Source: Clostridia bacterium (GTDB lineage: Bacteria; Bacillota; Clostridia; Oscillospirales; CAG-272). From it: DNA of 5,672 nt. Made by a program: the position numbers and the translations under genes. The stretch is taken from positions 1-5,672 of the forward strand of contig JAKSPR010000194.1 of assembly GCA_024404655.1 (NCBI GenBank), given 5' to 3'. Shown here piece after piece: positions 5,618 to 5,672 of the stretch. The notes under the pieces are model-generated. The model was not told where the DNA came from. It searched no databases and saw nothing but the letters and a program-made list of their open reading frames with translations. Position 1 is the stretch's first letter. Each line of letters starts with the position of its first letter.

Positions 5618-5672
5618 ATGAAAAATCTGAAAGTCATGCTCTGGTTTGATGTGGAGGACTTTATCACGCCGG
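5618..5672 (+). CDS. 5' fragment of a possible polysaccharide-deacetylase-like protein
   Basis: Only the first 18 codons are present (MKNLKVMLWFDVEDFITP) before the window ends. The start is well supported by AGAGGA 7 nt upstream of the ATG. The stretch LWFDVEDFITP, a hydrophobic beta strand ending in D-V-E-D and then a proline, resembles the opening of polysaccharide-deacetylase-like (NodB-fold) proteins, in which an early aspartate helps form the active site. No signal peptide is apparent. It lies 35 bp after the fucosidase gene with no terminator between, so it is probably in the same operon and takes part in the same glycan pathway. With so few residues the family call is tentative. Confidence 0.5.
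   Translation, partial: MKNLKVMLWFDVEDFITP

Overview
The window looks like a chromosomal segment of a strictly anaerobic, low-oxygen-adapted Firmicute, probably a gut clostridium of the Ruminococcaceae/Oscillospiraceae type. This rests on the small Firmicutes DUF896 protein, the short Thermotoga/archaeal-like S-adenosylhomocysteinase, the moderately GC-rich coding sequence with AT-rich intergenic promoters, and two host-glycan-type glycosidases. The assignment is inferred from gene content and no marker gene confirms it.

Layout. Bases 1-996 hold a two-gene minus-strand unit: a small DUF896 (YnzC-like) protein (796-996), followed 32 bp later by an ABC exporter (763 down to base 2) that runs off the left edge, so only its membrane domain is visible. 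Bases 997-1179 are a divergent promoter region with two strikingly similar promoters facing away from each other. Bases 1180-2421 encode an S-adenosyl-L-homocysteine hydrolase-family protein (ahcY), closed by a strong intrinsic terminator at about 2434-2479. Bases 2500-4113 encode a right-handed beta-helix protein that resembles glycoside hydrolase family 110 (alpha-1,3-galactosidase). Bases 4114-4220 hold a promoter whose -10 region lies inside a perfect 11-bp inverted repeat, a likely operator. Bases 4221-5582 encode a GH29 alpha-L-fucosidase. A further gene begins at 5618 and runs off the right edge; its first 18 residues resemble polysaccharide-deacetylase-like proteins.

How the genes fit together. 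The right half looks like a small glycan-utilisation cluster: a GH110-like enzyme, a fucosidase and possibly a deacetylase-like protein, none with a visible secretion signal. Together GH110 and fucosidase activities would strip blood-group-B-like caps (alpha-1,3-galactose, then fucose), so an intracellular pathway for imported fucosylated oligosaccharides is a reasonable hypothesis. No transporter or regulator for it is inside the window. The left half is housekeeping: SAH recycling and an exporter.

No clearly unprecedented system is visible. The points most worth following are the adenine-pocket substitutions in the SAH hydrolase, the divergence of the GH110-like active-site motif, the operator over the fucosidase promoter, and the mirrored promoter pair.
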